A DNA stretch of 64,000 nt from Paralvinella palmiformis (GCA_025642065.1 JAODUP010000424.1:162001-226000); one strand, 5' to 3'; positions 1 to 11,488 are shown, counted from the stretch's first letter. The notes: generated from the letters alone by a model not told the origin. Numbers and translations: made by a program.

Positions 1-265
1 GCAATAAAATATTTTTTATCAATCACACATTATACTTTGGTACATAAATCCCCACAACTTACCTTTGATTGGTATAAGTAGTGTTTGTATTTTGTCTATA
101 TACCGGTAAATAAATGGATTCCATTTACAGAAATAGAATCTTGTTTTTAGTTTTCCTCCAAAGTACTACATTTCCCCACTGATTGATGTAATGGAGCTGT
201 GAAACAATTTAATATAAAGAAAACATCCCACTACTTATAAAATAAATAATTGTGTGTATTTTACA

Positions 266-303
266 ACAAACAAACAAACAAACAAACAAACAAACAAACA
301 AAT
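266..303. repeat. (CAAA)n microsatellite
   Basis: Uninterrupted tandem CAAA units run into AATAAAATC. A run of this kind can be the A-rich tail of an old retroposon, but no body is visible upstream. Confidence 0.9.
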
Positions 304-1685
304 AAAATCATTTATCCAAAGACATCACCTTCAGGAATGAAACCGGCAGCCTTTTTATTCCCAAGGTAAGCCAGCTGCATTTTATGTTCGCGACAGTTAG
401 TGAATGTTAACTGCGAACCCAACCTCACATGTTCAGTGATATTTTTACATTATTGTTTTAGTTTCTATCTATACATTAATAAGTATAAAAATCCTATATT
501 TGTATTAAGTTCAATACAAATTTATGCTGAATGAATGTCTCCATGGTTATTCCATGTCCCTTTCTCATGTACAAGACAATAGTTTTTTTTCCTGAAAAAT
601 GGGTAGGTAGGTAGGCTTTTATTTTGTATTCCAAAATTTAGGGAACATAGGCACATTTATTTCTATGTCTTAAAGCGTCTTGGTGCCAGTGACTAAGTGT
701 TAATTACAAAATTGAAATATTTTTCGAATATCTCACATTGTTTTTTCAACGGGACATTTAATATTGCACCTATAACTTAAATGGCAACTCGCTAAGATCT
801 CTGGAATGTACCGGGAAACTAATCAGGTGTATAGTGAAAAATACACGTGCTTTTTATTTACTAAATGTGATCGCGACTCAACACACTCCCATATTTATTA
901 TATAAGGCGTTGGATAAAAGACGTATAACATCAAACTCAAAGAAATGCATTAAATGACGTAGTTTAGATAAAGTTATGAGGGGAATAAAGGGATATTTCG
1001 TGTTTTATGTTCTCTGTGAGTCGAGTGTTAATATTCCCATACCCTCTGACGTGGACAATTCAGTTTAAACATTATGGACAATTCACATAAAAAGAAACAG
1101 GAAAAGATGTGTACAAGTGGCATCATTCGAAATTCACACTGTGTGGCAGATGCAAACATCACACGCACGCACTCATCCCACACACCGACACCAGATTAGA
1201 TCAATTGCTGATTTAAGTAGGTATACACAATGAGGCGATATATTTATGGGCAGCAACAGAAATTCTTTTCACAGTCTACCGAAAATTTGGATTGTCTGTT
1301 TTCTTTTCAAAATGCCAAACTGGTGTGGCAACCCTAGAATAGGTAACATCTTTGAACATTTGCAGCCATTGCTCAATTTCATGTGCCTTTTAGTTTTATT
1401 TAGAATGTCAACGCAAACGATTTCACATTGTCAATTGTACTTTCACCTTTTGCAAAACATCTAATGTTTATTTTTATGCATAACCATACACATGTTTCCA
1501 TAATTTTAAACCGTATACACATAACTTTACACCGACAGTAGCTCTACCACCTCTTATGCATGGCACACTGACACAGAATGACATAGATGCATCACCATCG
1601 GCACGCCACACAACATCATCATAGATATTCACTCCTATAGATATTCAGTGTCCTAATTTTTTCTCCGGCTGCTCCCTCAAAAATT

Positions 1686-1744
1686 TAGGACACCGAATGG
1701 CCTAAATTGTGCCGATGTGTCGTTAAACAACATTCATCCATCTA
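1686..1744 (+). repeat. Dispersed 3'-tail repeat, copy 1 (family D)
   Basis: The core reads GGCCTAAATTGTGCCGATG and is followed by GTCGTTAAACAACATTCATCC. Nearly the same sequence appears at 24611-24667 and 29407-29465, always on the plus strand and always ending in a CATCC-type simple repeat. This fits the shared 3' tail of a retroposon family. Confidence 0.7.
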
Positions 1745-2854
1745 TAGGTATATGAACAATTCGTTCAACATGGGACAACAAAACACGAAAGCAAACCTTT
1801 GTCCAAGTTCACAGTGGCATATAAATGATACAGGGTATTCATTGTAGGTTTCCCATCCACCATCAATCCTTTCCATGATTTGATGATGCAGTTTTTGCTC
1901 TTGATTTGAACTATTGCCATGTTTAACATGTATGGATATCTAAAAAAGACGCGTGCAACACCACTGCATTGCTGCCGCCTGGCGATCAAACCGCGACATA
2001 TAAATTTAGCTGTTTTCTTTTAAGTCAATGGTCTAGGAGCAAAAGTATGGAAACAAAAAACCGAAGCTCCACTGAGGAGACTATGTTAAATAAAACCTTA
2101 ACTTGAATAGGAGTTGATTGTTGAAATAAATAATAAGCTCATACATCTTATTATCCCCTGAAGTATCCCATAGTTATGAGTAATTATATGTTGCTACATA
2201 TTAAGACTTGGTTGCTTTAAGTAAATTCTGAGATACTAAATATGTGTTATAATTTCCTAACAGTGACTATTATGTTATTTTTTTAAATGTAGATTATGGT
2301 ATCTTGGTTAAAGGTCACAGGAAAATGTTTCTCAAATTAGTCAAAATGTCAGTGTTATTTATTAAAATATTTCAATCAGAGAATTGTTTTTTAAATCCTA
2401 GAAATAATTTTATATTAAGTTACAGAGGTTTTAGAACTTGCTTTGCTAGTATCGCACATGAACAAATATGCCACAGCTTTAATCGAGAATCTGACGTCAT
2501 CTCGTTTGTCCATTGCAGGATTTTTACATTTAGGTACTGCGTATTTTCATGTGGCAGCTAGATGTTAAGCCTTACATTGCTGTACTAAACTATGAAACGC
2601 CGTACGTTTTGCGTCTACCTGTGTGAAAGTGAAATCAAACCCCACGCTGACATGAATTAAATGAAACATCTTAAAATTAGTTAATTATTATAAATTTATA
2701 AAGCAAACTAATTACCTACTGACACTTAATTGTAGTCTTTCCTAAAATTTTCGGCTGAACTTTATATGCCACTGTCCAAAGTATAATTAATTATTAAGAG
2801 TGTTTAGTTTAATTAGATAAACTGTAACTAAATTATTAGATCTATGTTAGTCTC

Positions 2855-2883
2855 ATATATATATATATATACATATATATATA
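2855..2883. repeat. (TA)n microsatellite
   Basis: A TA dinucleotide run with one CA interruption. Confidence 0.85.
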
Positions 2884-3485
2884 GTTTTATGTTTAACAGT
2901 TGAAACCATAATAGTCAATAATAGTCATACATTTTAAAGGATGTTTTTAATATATTAATTAATTTTAGTAACTATAATTAAATAGTATGTACTAGTATTT
3001 ATAAGTTATGTTTAGAAACTAGAGCTATTTTTAATGATTTGTATTATGTGGGACAATTTAATAATTTTAAGGCTTAAATTAATAATAGTTATATTAACAT
3101 TTCATATAAACAGCATTTATAATGTCACAGGGGTAATAACTATAGTAAGCATACATACCAATTATGCTATATATTTATAACCAATTTCAAAATACATGTG
3201 TCATAATGTACACATTATGACACGTATAGGTACATGTCTTTGGATGTACACATGAACTATTTCATGTGTAAAAAGTATGGTTTTACTGAAATAAAACGCT
3301 CAAGCGAAACGAAGATAAAACAGTGACATGTCAATTGCCAATGGCAATGCTGCCGATTAATATTTCGTCATCCCAAACTAGATCTATGTCTCTTTAAAAT
3401 TACATCAGCTTATAAATCAATAACTAGTTTATTGCTTTCGTTGTTTTCACAATTTCTCGTCCATAGCGAGATCTCGATGATGGTC

Positions 3486-3848
3486 GGAAAGTTCCGACCT
3501 TTTCCGAGGTTTGTTGACTCAGACCGGAAAATTCTAGAATTTGTGGCGGCGCCGTTGCTTGAACGCTTGCCAAGTCAGCAACATAACATATTAATCCGCC
3601 ATGGAACATAATCCTACAATTAACGCTAAATTACGAAATGAATCACAGCAAGACATGACAAAGATGGTGCTGGTATCAATTAGCCTATCTGTAGCGTACT
3701 ATATGTTGCTTGCTAGCGTTATTATTTATATATTAGTTAACATTTCGAACGACGCAGTTACGGTTATTGCGCAACACCGGCGTATGAATATTGGTGTGGG
3801 TGGTCTATTTGTATATAAGGCGGTCTGGGGCGCCGCCACATAGACCTC
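3486..3848 (+). promoter_or_regulatory. Putative promoter: heat-shock elements plus TATA box
   Basis: A perfect three-unit heat-shock element, GAAaaTTCtaGAA, lies at 3527-3539, and a two-unit GAAagTTC lies just upstream near 3487-3494. A TATATAAG box lies at 3812-3819, in a GC-richer block than its surroundings. Downstream sequence shows plus-strand splice-like signals, so transcription would start near 3842-3850. HSF binding to GAAnnTTCnnGAA is established; its use here is inferred. The element is about 310 bp from the predicted start, farther than in many heat-shock genes. Confidence 0.5.
3601..3843 (+). CDS. Possible 80-residue single-pass membrane small ORF
   Basis: The ATG sits in a strong context (GCCATGG). 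The 80-residue frame has a polar N-terminus followed by one hydrophobic segment of about 25 residues (roughly residues 22-47, from MVLVSISLSV to IIYILV). A polar and basic tail follows. I do not recognise the protein. The frame overlaps the TATA box at 3812, so if that promoter is real, this ORF would belong to another transcript or be fortuitous. It could also be an exon of a longer gene, since an acceptor-free start and a stop at the TATA region are both compatible with chance. It has no homologue that I can name. Confidence 0.2.
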   Translation: MEHNPTINAKLRNESQQDMTKMVLVSISLSVAYYMLLASVIIYILVNISNDAVTVIAQHRRMNIGVGGLFVYKAVWGAAT

Positions 3849-5026
3849 GAGCGGATTCGGCGAGTTAGCGTCGTGTTTTCGGTTTTGTTTTTGTTTCCGT
3901 TTTATTGTGGGGAAGCGACCGTCTAACCTAGTTCTGATTGTTGGTCTTGTGCGATCTCGTGAATATTTCTCGCTCCGGCGTCGTTTGGTTTCCGAAGCAT
4001 ATTAGAAGTGATGGGTATATTATCGGATATGGCAGGAAGTCTGGTTCGTTTGGTATTCAAGAAAGATGTAGGAAGGTTTTATAATAGAATGCTTAATGCT
4101 GGATGAGAGTAAATTTAACTGGGCAGGAAGCCTTGGCTTGATAAACTGCAAGTAAGTGCACCGAAGTACTGAATAACAAGCACTAGTTCAGCTCGTAGAC
4201 GATGAGGGGTGGATCTATAGAGTGGTAATACGTAATCGATCTGCGGCGTTCAAGCATCGAAGTAGCAGTAGGCGTAACCGTTGTAGATAAGTTCCGACAA
4301 TAAATAGCCTTTCGATTGATAAGTTTGGTTTTTTTCTCGGTGTGCGTGTAATCGAGGTCCATTCCGATCTACGTGATCTTTGTCGGTTTAACAAAAGCTG
4401 TATTAATGTATATCACTAGACTGTATGTAGTCGGTAAATTTAAGTGGGCACGATTTAGAATTTATCATGTCGAAATTTTAACCGAATTTCTAGAAATGTA
4501 CGGCCTGCCGATGTTTGCATGTAGTATGTTTCCAGCGGATTTCGTGTTGTCCAGTTTCTGGTCTGAACGTTTCGAGTCTCGAATCCAATTTGTGGCGCAA
4601 GTTTATCGTAAGATCGGAGGTGGAAGCTTGAGAAACTAGGCGAATGAAAGGTCAATGGATGATCTGATGCGATGGCGAATGAAAGGACGAGTAAACACAC
4701 CGGTTCGTTAATAGTAAGCGAATATGTACCTATATTATAGAGTGATGAACCATGAAGTATATCCGTATAATATTTGGGGGTGGGTGGGATGAAATAACCT
4801 ACTTTTCTCTTTTTACAAAATCTTTGCTGCCGTCCGCTGGTCGCAGTCAAAGTGGAGGAAGACATCACGGATACAGGTTTTGCTCGTATTTTAATAATTA
4901 GTTGTATTCCAGAAGTAACTTCAGTTACGTTGAATTAAAGCCCAACATTTGGGAAGTCTGTATTGATGTTGGTGGGGAATGGGGGGGTAAACTTAATGCA
5001 ACATTTGTCTTTCTCTATATGTCTAG

Positions 5027-5075
5027 GTTCATGAGTTGTCATGGATGAGAGTTGAGAGGTGGTGGCAAGTTTACG
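5027..5075 (+). ncRNA. Predicted non-coding exon, repeat copy 1 (49 nt)
   Basis: It is preceded by TTTCTCTATATGTCTAG and followed by GTAAACTGCA. It shares GTTCATGA and CATGGATG with copies 3 and 4. Confidence 0.5.
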
Positions 5076-5275
5076 GTAAACTGCACAATTGGTTGTAATC
5101 GTGTTGGTTGTCTAAACAGTGAGTGTATCTTGGGTACAAAGAAAAACTTAGTGCGGATAGGATTTAAAAATCTGCTGTGCGTTTTTATCGAACTATATAA
5201 TACGTTACTACGGGATTTGTGCTGTTATGGGAGGGTGGGGTTACTTAACAAGCAATGTCTTATTTCTGTGTGCAG

Positions 5276-5326
5276 GTGTCATTAGTCGTGGATCATGTTT
5301 GAGAGGTGATCATTCGCCAGGTTACG
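5276..5326 (+). ncRNA. Predicted non-coding exon, repeat copy 2 (51 nt)
   Basis: It is preceded by TATTTCTGTGTGCAG and followed by GTAAACAAAA. It keeps GAGAGGTG and GGTTACG of copy 1 but diverges at its 5' end. Confidence 0.5.
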
Positions 5327-5535
5327 GTAAACAAAATATTTCTTGTCATATTGTAAAAACTATTTAAAGGTGTTATTTCTGCAGTGTTGGCTAGGTACAG
5401 TGAATTCTTACAATGGTTCTGTTGACAAATAAACAAATGTGATGTGTTGTAACTGAGCATGTGATTACTTTTATAATGTTCATATGGTTGGGTGGAGGGG
5501 GGGACATAATGGCACGTTTTTCTTTTTATATGCAG

Positions 5536-5588
5536 GTTCATGACTAGTCATGGATGTTGTTTGTGAAGTGGCCATTGGCAAGATTGTG
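5536..5588 (+). ncRNA. Predicted non-coding exon, repeat copy 3 (53 nt)
   Basis: It is preceded by TTTCTTTTTATATGCAG and followed by GTAAACTGCA. This is the copy closest to the apparent consensus. Confidence 0.5.
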
Positions 5589-5827
5589 GTAAACTGCATT
5601 TTTGATCTGCAATAGTTAGAACATTACAGTGTATGTTATGAAATCAGCTAGTGGGTATTGTATCTCTTTGTTGGTTACAGTGAAGATAGAAGATTTGTGT
5701 GGAACAATTTGACTAAGTAGTGAATAAGCCATCTTGGATTTTGTTTTATTTACACAGATCATGTTCGGGGTTGTTTACATTGGTGTAGGGGGGGTTGAGA
5801 TAACAATTTTTTCTTCTTTACGTGCAG

Positions 5828-5880
5828 GTTCGTGATAACTCATGGATATAATGGTGCTGTTGGTGACCAATGACAAAATT
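5828..5880 (+). ncRNA. Repeat copy 4 of the exon unit, donor lost
   Basis: It is preceded by TTCTTCTTTACGTGCAG and begins GTTCGTGATAACTCATGGAT. At the position of the donor the sequence reads GCATTATGC with no GT, so the exon either extends or is skipped. Confidence 0.35.
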
Positions 5881-7617
5881 GCATTATGCTATTTTAGTTG
5901 TATGAAATCGCGGCATTTCGGAGTAAATTGTTTAAGGTGGAGTGGGTCCCATATCGTATTTCTAGGTCCAGACTGAAGACCGAAGATGTATGGAAGTCTT
6001 GAAAGTGCAAGTAAATTTTGTGACTAGATGTAATTGTTGGTTATTACAGTTAAAAAGTTGTAGTGGGGCGGGGGTTTTGTATTTTACTTCTTTGAAGACA
6101 GAATTGTTGATAGGAAGTGGCCTCAAGCTCCCGAAAGTTCTGGTGTTCCAGCAGGTTGAAGGAATTTGCACACGGATGAGAGCCAAATAAGTACTCGTTT
6201 TTCTTTAGCGTAATACCTCGTTTCTTACAAGCCCAAGAATCTGGTACGATTTAATGTAGGTAGTTATTGGATTTGTTTCTGCAGTAATGGGTGTTGTGTC
6301 GGCGGTTGGGTTGTTTGTGCTCTTCCTTACAGATACAAGTGGAAATGGCCCACAGAAAAGTACAACTAAGCAAAAACTTCCAGCGCTACTATAATGAATG
6401 GGTTTGTGGGGGCTCTTTGTTGCTTTCTTCAGGCACAACCAAAGAAAAGTGGAGTAGTAAGTACGTTTGCTGATTTTCTTGTGGACAGTGGGATTTGTTG
6501 CATGGTTCTTGCAGATTGAAGTCCTTTGAAGAAGTGTTTAAAGTTTTATGAAGTTTGAAGAAAAAGAATCGAACTGTGAATTGAATTTATTTGTAAGGGG
6601 TGGGAAGGGGTGATTCTGTTTTTTCCCCCACAGGCATGCCTAACATTCAGTGAAATGGATGAAGCATGGATGTAAAAGATATACTGCCCCAGATTTGCGT
6701 GACTAAATGAAATTTGAATCCTGGCTGGGTTTGGGGAATGATGTTTTTATCCTGTAAGATATTGGTGGAACTGGTCAGAATCAAAGACCACACAAGGAAA
6801 GTGTTCTGCATGGCTGAGTGAGTTAACCTTTTGATTTAGGTGTGACGCGATTTATTATTTAAACAATATTTTCCGATTTGTTTTAACTAATTGAAATAAG
6901 TTTTGGTGGTGTGTAGATGTGAGTGGGTGGGGGGAGGCTAATTTATCTTTGTTTTATAGATGAAACCAAGTTGGTCATCATAAATGAAAGTAACCCATGT
7001 AAGTCGTTTCTATTGTTCATATACAAATCCTTTGTAATGTTATTGGTGTTGTGCACTAGTATTGATATGTGCAAGATTAATTTGTTTGGCTTTCTGGGAG
7101 GGTGTACTTTTGGAGACTTTGTTACTATGTTGAGTTAATGTGTCCTGTTTGAGTATTGAAATAAACCTACAAGTTTTGACCTTAGAGTACACTAATAAGT
7201 AAACCTAGCTGTGTATTATTTATTTATTGTCACTATGATGTTGTGCAGGTTTTTGTGGGTTTGAGACTGTCTTTACACAGGATGTGATGTTGCCTAATTC
7301 ACACTACTGCATGGAAAACTGAACGCCTCCATTTTCACCGAGGTCCGATTGTACTTTGCCGTTAAGGTTAAACCTAGTTTATCGTTTTCTTATAAACAGA
7401 TCGGTTTTCTTTTTGTCTACTTTTATCTTGGTGTCTCGATGCTCTAATATGTGATTAGTTGCAGTAATTTTTCTAATGCTTAATTCATGTTTAAATATGT
7501 ATGTCGGTTGTGAAGTGTTCGTTGGCAGGCTTCCTAAACCCAGGACTAAATTCTTTTGACACTCACTACTTGGTTTTAAAATGATAGTAGCACCTCCTGG
7601 CCTTCGTGCTTGTCAGA

Positions 7618-7640
7618 TTTATATATATATATATATACAT
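7618..7640. repeat. (TA)n microsatellite
   Basis: Short TA dinucleotide run inside the ncRNA locus. Confidence 0.8.
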
Positions 7641-8644
7641 TACTAATCCTTCCGTATGTATGTATTTAAAAAATTGTAAGTTTTCTCCTAGTTGATTTAT
7701 TTGGAAAGGTTCTGTATTCTGCTGTATGATAATTATTAATTGTTTAGATTTTGTGGTGATGTGTCGGTTATTTACTAAATAATATTTCTGTCTTAAAGGT
7801 TGCATGTAGTGTACTGTAACTATTGCTTTCTTATTGTGCACAATTAATGTGATTCTGTATCTAGGATGGCTCCCGTTATTAAACTTCACCAATTCCCCAT
7901 AGCGTATAGCTTCACCCGTTCAGCATAGTTCTATACTATATACCGTGATCGCTTTCAATTCTTCATCATTGATAACAGTAAGTGCAGGCCTAGTATTTAG
8001 TAATTGCATGTCAAATTTTTATGGTTAGCATTCTTTCACCTTTTTACCTTTTCTGTATTGCATATAAATATCTAGGGAAGGGTGTTTTTTAGCTGTATTT
8101 AAGCTTTGAAGATGTATAGTAGTTCCTCGAGTTGTCTGAGAAAGACATCGTTCGTGTATGAAAACCGAAAGGAGGGGTTTAGACTGAGCGTGTACAAGAT
8201 GAGTATTTCACAAATTACTATCGCTACACTTTTGGGGTCGGAGGGTTGTGCTGTGGGTTTTTGGGATCTTATTTCCAGCCAGAAATCAAAGATTCTCAAG
8301 TTTAGAAAATACCATGTAAAGATTTGGGTTTTCAAGTCACTTGTGAAGTTGGAACGATGAGCGCGATTTGGACAAGATTGACGGGGTTGCGTATGTGTGA
8401 AAGTTGGCTGTGAATGAGACTGGTGTGGTCAAGACCGAAACTACGAAACCATGGGCAGGGGTCTACTGAAGCGAGTTCCGTCTACACCAGCTGGGAAAGC
8501 ACTCGTGGGAATCTGACTGCGTGCGAGACTGTCTTGATGGCCCGGAAGCGAATGATGCTACTAACCAACCAACCGCCTATGGGGAGCAGGGATCTTTATT
8601 GGTGATCTTGGGAAGAAGTGGGAAGTGACCAGACGGACTACTTT

Positions 8645-8952
8645 GCCGTGTGACTGAGGGATGACCTCCGGGAGAAGCAGACGACTTGGGCATAAGCTAG
8701 ACTCCACTTGGCCGTGTGACTGCGGGATGGCCTCCGGGAGAAACAGACAACTTGGGCATAAGCTAGACTCCACTTGGCCGTGTGACTGCGGGATGGCCTC
8801 CGGGAGAAACAGACAACTTGGGCATAAGCTAGACTCCACTTGGCCGTGTGACTGCGGGATGGCCCCGGGAGAAGCAGACGACTTTGGGCATAAGCTAGAC
8901 TCCACTTGGCCGTGTGACTGCGGGATGGCCCCCGGGAGAAGCAGACGACTAA
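8645..8952 (+). repeat. 66-bp minisatellite, about 4.7 copies
   Basis: Units start at 8645, 8711, 8777, 8843 and 8909 (partial). Each begins GCCGTGTGACTG and contains GGCATAAGCTAGACTCCAC. Because 66 is a multiple of three and the units lack stops, long open frames arise on both strands. These are repeat artefacts and I do not annotate them as genes. Copy 4 carries compensating single-base indels. The array is GC-richer than its flanks and lies in the inferred terminal exon of the ncRNA. Confidence 0.9.
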
Positions 8953-10244
8953 GCTTGACAGTGGCCTGGGTTGGGGCCTGGTGAAGAAGTTTCTTTCAAA
9001 GAGTTGTTGTCGATAGAAGTCTTGTCTACGTAGGACAGGTGATGTACTAGTTGTTAGCTTCAGTAACAATCGTTTTAATCTAAACACCTATTTGGGCTGC
9101 AAGAAATTAGATGCAGAGTGACTAAACGTATTCTTTATATTTAAGCCGTTTGTGTTGACATTTTTGAAAATTGTGTCAATGTTTAGCAAATCTTACTGTT
9201 GCTATCTTTGATCTATTCCATCTAATTATTATTTCCTTGTTCTGTGGTTTACCTGCTATTACAGTTAAGCCCTTCATTTGCTAATCCTTATAGTTTCCTA
9301 TGAACGCTTGTTACTAAACTTGTTTATGGATATATTTAGAACGTAAAATTTATCTGAAGCGTATGAGATGTGTACAATATTTGGAAATTGTGTATGAAGT
9401 ATTAGTTAAAAAAAATTCTATCTACTTAATCCTTATTCATGGATTGTCGTTAGATGTTGAATTAATCGGCTACTGATTAGTCATATGTTTATTACTAGTT
9501 TTTGTAGAGACGGGAATTGTATAGTTCTGGCAGTGGTTCTAAACTGTATAGAGATTTACTGTTTTAAAATCACTTCCTGCTAGTAGTTACCAATTTCTGT
9601 TTAATTTCTAGTCACGTATTTGGTCATTAATTTGAAATGTCTTGTTTATAAATTCGTTTTATTGGTTATGTGTAAAATATCGAACTTCGATGTTTAACCG
9701 AGTAGCTGGCAGTGAAATATAACATTCTAGATGGCGAAAATTAGTGAAGTAGATTTATCGAGTCCAGATTTGGTTTGTCTAATAATGAACACATTTTATA
9801 CTGTGGCTGTGGTCACGTCGGATTTCTATCATCTGATTGGAAGAGTTTAATTTTTTCATGATTGAGGGGGAGAGTAAACTCCCTTCTGCTGGTCAGAGCA
9901 TTGGGTAAATCCTACCTCCCCCTTCCTGAAGATGTGAAGAGATCGCAGGGAGTAGGGTTGGGTAGCCGGCTCGCAGCATCTACTCAATAAGCATTATTAT
10001 TACCAAATGTGAGCTGTTTAATTTCATTTTTTTGGTTCGTTCAAGCGATTACGATTTGTCTTTGTACGAGTCCGGATTATTTTGGCATATTTTTGTAACG
10101 AGTATGAACGCGCCTTTAGAACTTGAATTATTTGGCGTCTATATTTTGTGGATAACTAAAGCATTATATTTGGGACGTTTTTGACACGCTTTGTGGATGG
10201 TTCCTTTTTGGCTTTATGGAACATGTTTTGTTCGGTTTGTTTGC

Positions 10245-10250
10245 AATAAA
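10245..10250 (+). terminator. Polyadenylation signal AATAAA
   Basis: AATAAA is followed after about 15-20 nt by GT-rich sequence (10265-10315), the normal arrangement for cleavage. The G+T skew of the plus strand ends about here, marking the likely 3' end of the ncRNA locus. Confidence 0.5.
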
Positions 10251-11425
10251 TCTAGAATAAGCTATTCGGTTGGTTAATTTGTGATGTGAATGTGGGAGTG
10301 TCTGTGCATTGGAAGAATACACACCTGATCTTGGAAGCTGATTTATAATACATACTGTGAATGTACCTTTTATATGATCACTTTAATAGTAAACTTTTAG
10401 AAATTACAAAGCAATAAGACAAATAGCAAGTTTGTGTATAATTGTATACAGCCATTAGAGTATATGGGTTGCAATTTCTTGATCCTAAAGCAAACGACGT
10501 CGTCATTTATGAAATGCTAATCCGTATGTGTATTAATAACTTTCCTGGCGTCGATACTAGTAGTACCACCCAAGTCGTATAGAAATGGTTTATGTATAAA
10601 ATAAAACATTCGAAATGAAAAATATATATACACAAATTTGGCGTTATGCAAATTTACCGGGCTTTCAGTAATTTAATATATCCGAATAGTTTGTTGTCTA
10701 CAGTTAATAGAAACTGTTAATTATACATGTATATGCGTAAACATACAATCCGCTGTGAAACAAGTCAGTAAATCGCCATACAGAATAAAAATAACCGTGA
10801 ACCTCCTGGCCAGTACAGACAGTTCCGAACATTCACCTAAAAGGAATGGTTCCGAAAATATCCCAATGTTAATACACGGTTTCCGCCACCAACGCGCCAT
10901 CTGACGAATGGTGATCAGAACTAAGGTATTTTCGTTCAGAAATAATTATAAACGTTTTATACATTTAGTATTTTAAAGCACCATGTTTTGGTATTCATTG
11001 GAAAGATGTTAGTGAGGTTTCCAAATACATAGCTACATCACGATTTGTTTGCTTTATATCGTTTCAAACGGTAAACATGACATCCGTTTGGAAATGATTA
11101 ACGCGGTTCTTCTGAGATAAAAATACAAAACAACTATTTACAGATCTAAGCAAGTACTTAAAGCGATAAGCAGCCTTCATTTCAAATTTTCAGGACTATG
11201 CCCACAAATATAATAAATTATGTCAAAATGTGTAAACGATAACCCACACAAAGTGCTTATTAATCGATTTTAATGGCCTGTGGGTGCCGCCATTTTGAAG
11301 CTCCTTAATGCTGACGTCACAGCAGTTTGACCGGAAGTATGTATAACCCATACTAAGGCACGTAAACAAGTGTGAGCAAAGAAACATTTCAGAACAAAAA
11401 GCAATTATCTTGTTAAAATTACGGC

Positions 11426-11488
11426 ATGAATGACATACAACCATATAATTTTGAGCCAGAAGGAACCTCAGAAGAGGAAAATTATTAA
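11426..11488 (+). pseudogene. 20-residue YxFEP-like fragment, possible mobile-element remnant
   Basis: A short frame begins at ATG and contains PYNFEPEGTSEEE before a stop. An acidic tract after a YxFEP-type motif is a pattern I associate with the N-terminus of P2X7-like/transposon-associated proteins of marine invertebrates. It is flanked by two TGACGTCA-containing blocks (near 11311 and 11552) in a repeat-like context. Recognition is weak and the fragment is too short to be functional on its own. Confidence 0.2.

Larger units (their letters stand above)
1..3420. other. AT-rich intergenic stretch, no supported gene
   Basis: No open reading frame here has recognisable protein character. It holds a CAAA tetranucleotide run (about 266-303), a short dispersed SINE/LINE 3'-tail copy (1686-1744) and a TA run near 2855-2883. 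AATAAA occurs at the very first bases, so the 3' end of an upstream transcript just outside the window is possible but cannot be shown. Confidence 0.6.
4760..6110 (+). repeat. Tandemly duplicated exon-intron units in the ncRNA locus
   Basis: At least four units share the same order: a G-rich intronic block (for example GGGTGGAGGGGGGG near 5490), a polypyrimidine tract, AG, an exon starting GTTCATGA or a variant and containing CATGGAT, then a donor GTAAAC. Downstream within the intron a TGTTGG...ACAGTGA motif recurs. Exon starts are at 5027, 5276, 5536 and 5828. The fourth copy has lost its donor. A fifth, weaker unit around 5990-6110 keeps the TGTTGGTTATTACAGTT and G-rich parts. Confidence 0.6.
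3843..10270 (+). ncRNA. Putative multi-exon long non-coding RNA / small-RNA host gene
   Basis: The plus strand of this block is visibly G+T rich, with repeated polypyrimidine-AG acceptors and GTAA donors, a TATA box just upstream and AATAAA at 10245-10250 followed by GT-rich sequence. Good short exons are visible at 5027-5075, 5276-5326, 5536-5588 and about 6961-6999 (donor GTAAGT). The first three are 49, 51 and 53 nt, so frame would not be kept, and no ORF runs through them. Introns are 200-240 nt, the architecture typical of snoRNA host genes such as GAS5. I could not fix box C/D or H/ACA snoRNAs with confidence. The 3' part is probably one long exon containing a 66-bp minisatellite. Exact exon ends outside the ones listed are not determined. 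Confidence 0.45.

Noticed and set aside
4650..4700. Box C/D snoRNA suggested by GGATGATCTGATG
   Set aside because: No complete RTGATGA box C with a paired CTGA box D and terminal stem at proper spacing could be found.
4455..4868. 137-residue minus-strand ORF
   Set aside because: Opposite to the strand with splice signals and composition skew, with no recognisable domain.
5076..5275. H/ACA snoRNA in the duplicated introns
   Set aside because: ANANNA-like and ACA triplets occur, but I could not draw two convincing hairpins consistently among the three introns, so I list it only as a hypothesis.
8561..9087. Long ORFs on both strands over the 66-bp repeat
   Set aside because: They follow from a stop-free tandem repeat with a period divisible by three, and the same bases are open in opposing frames.
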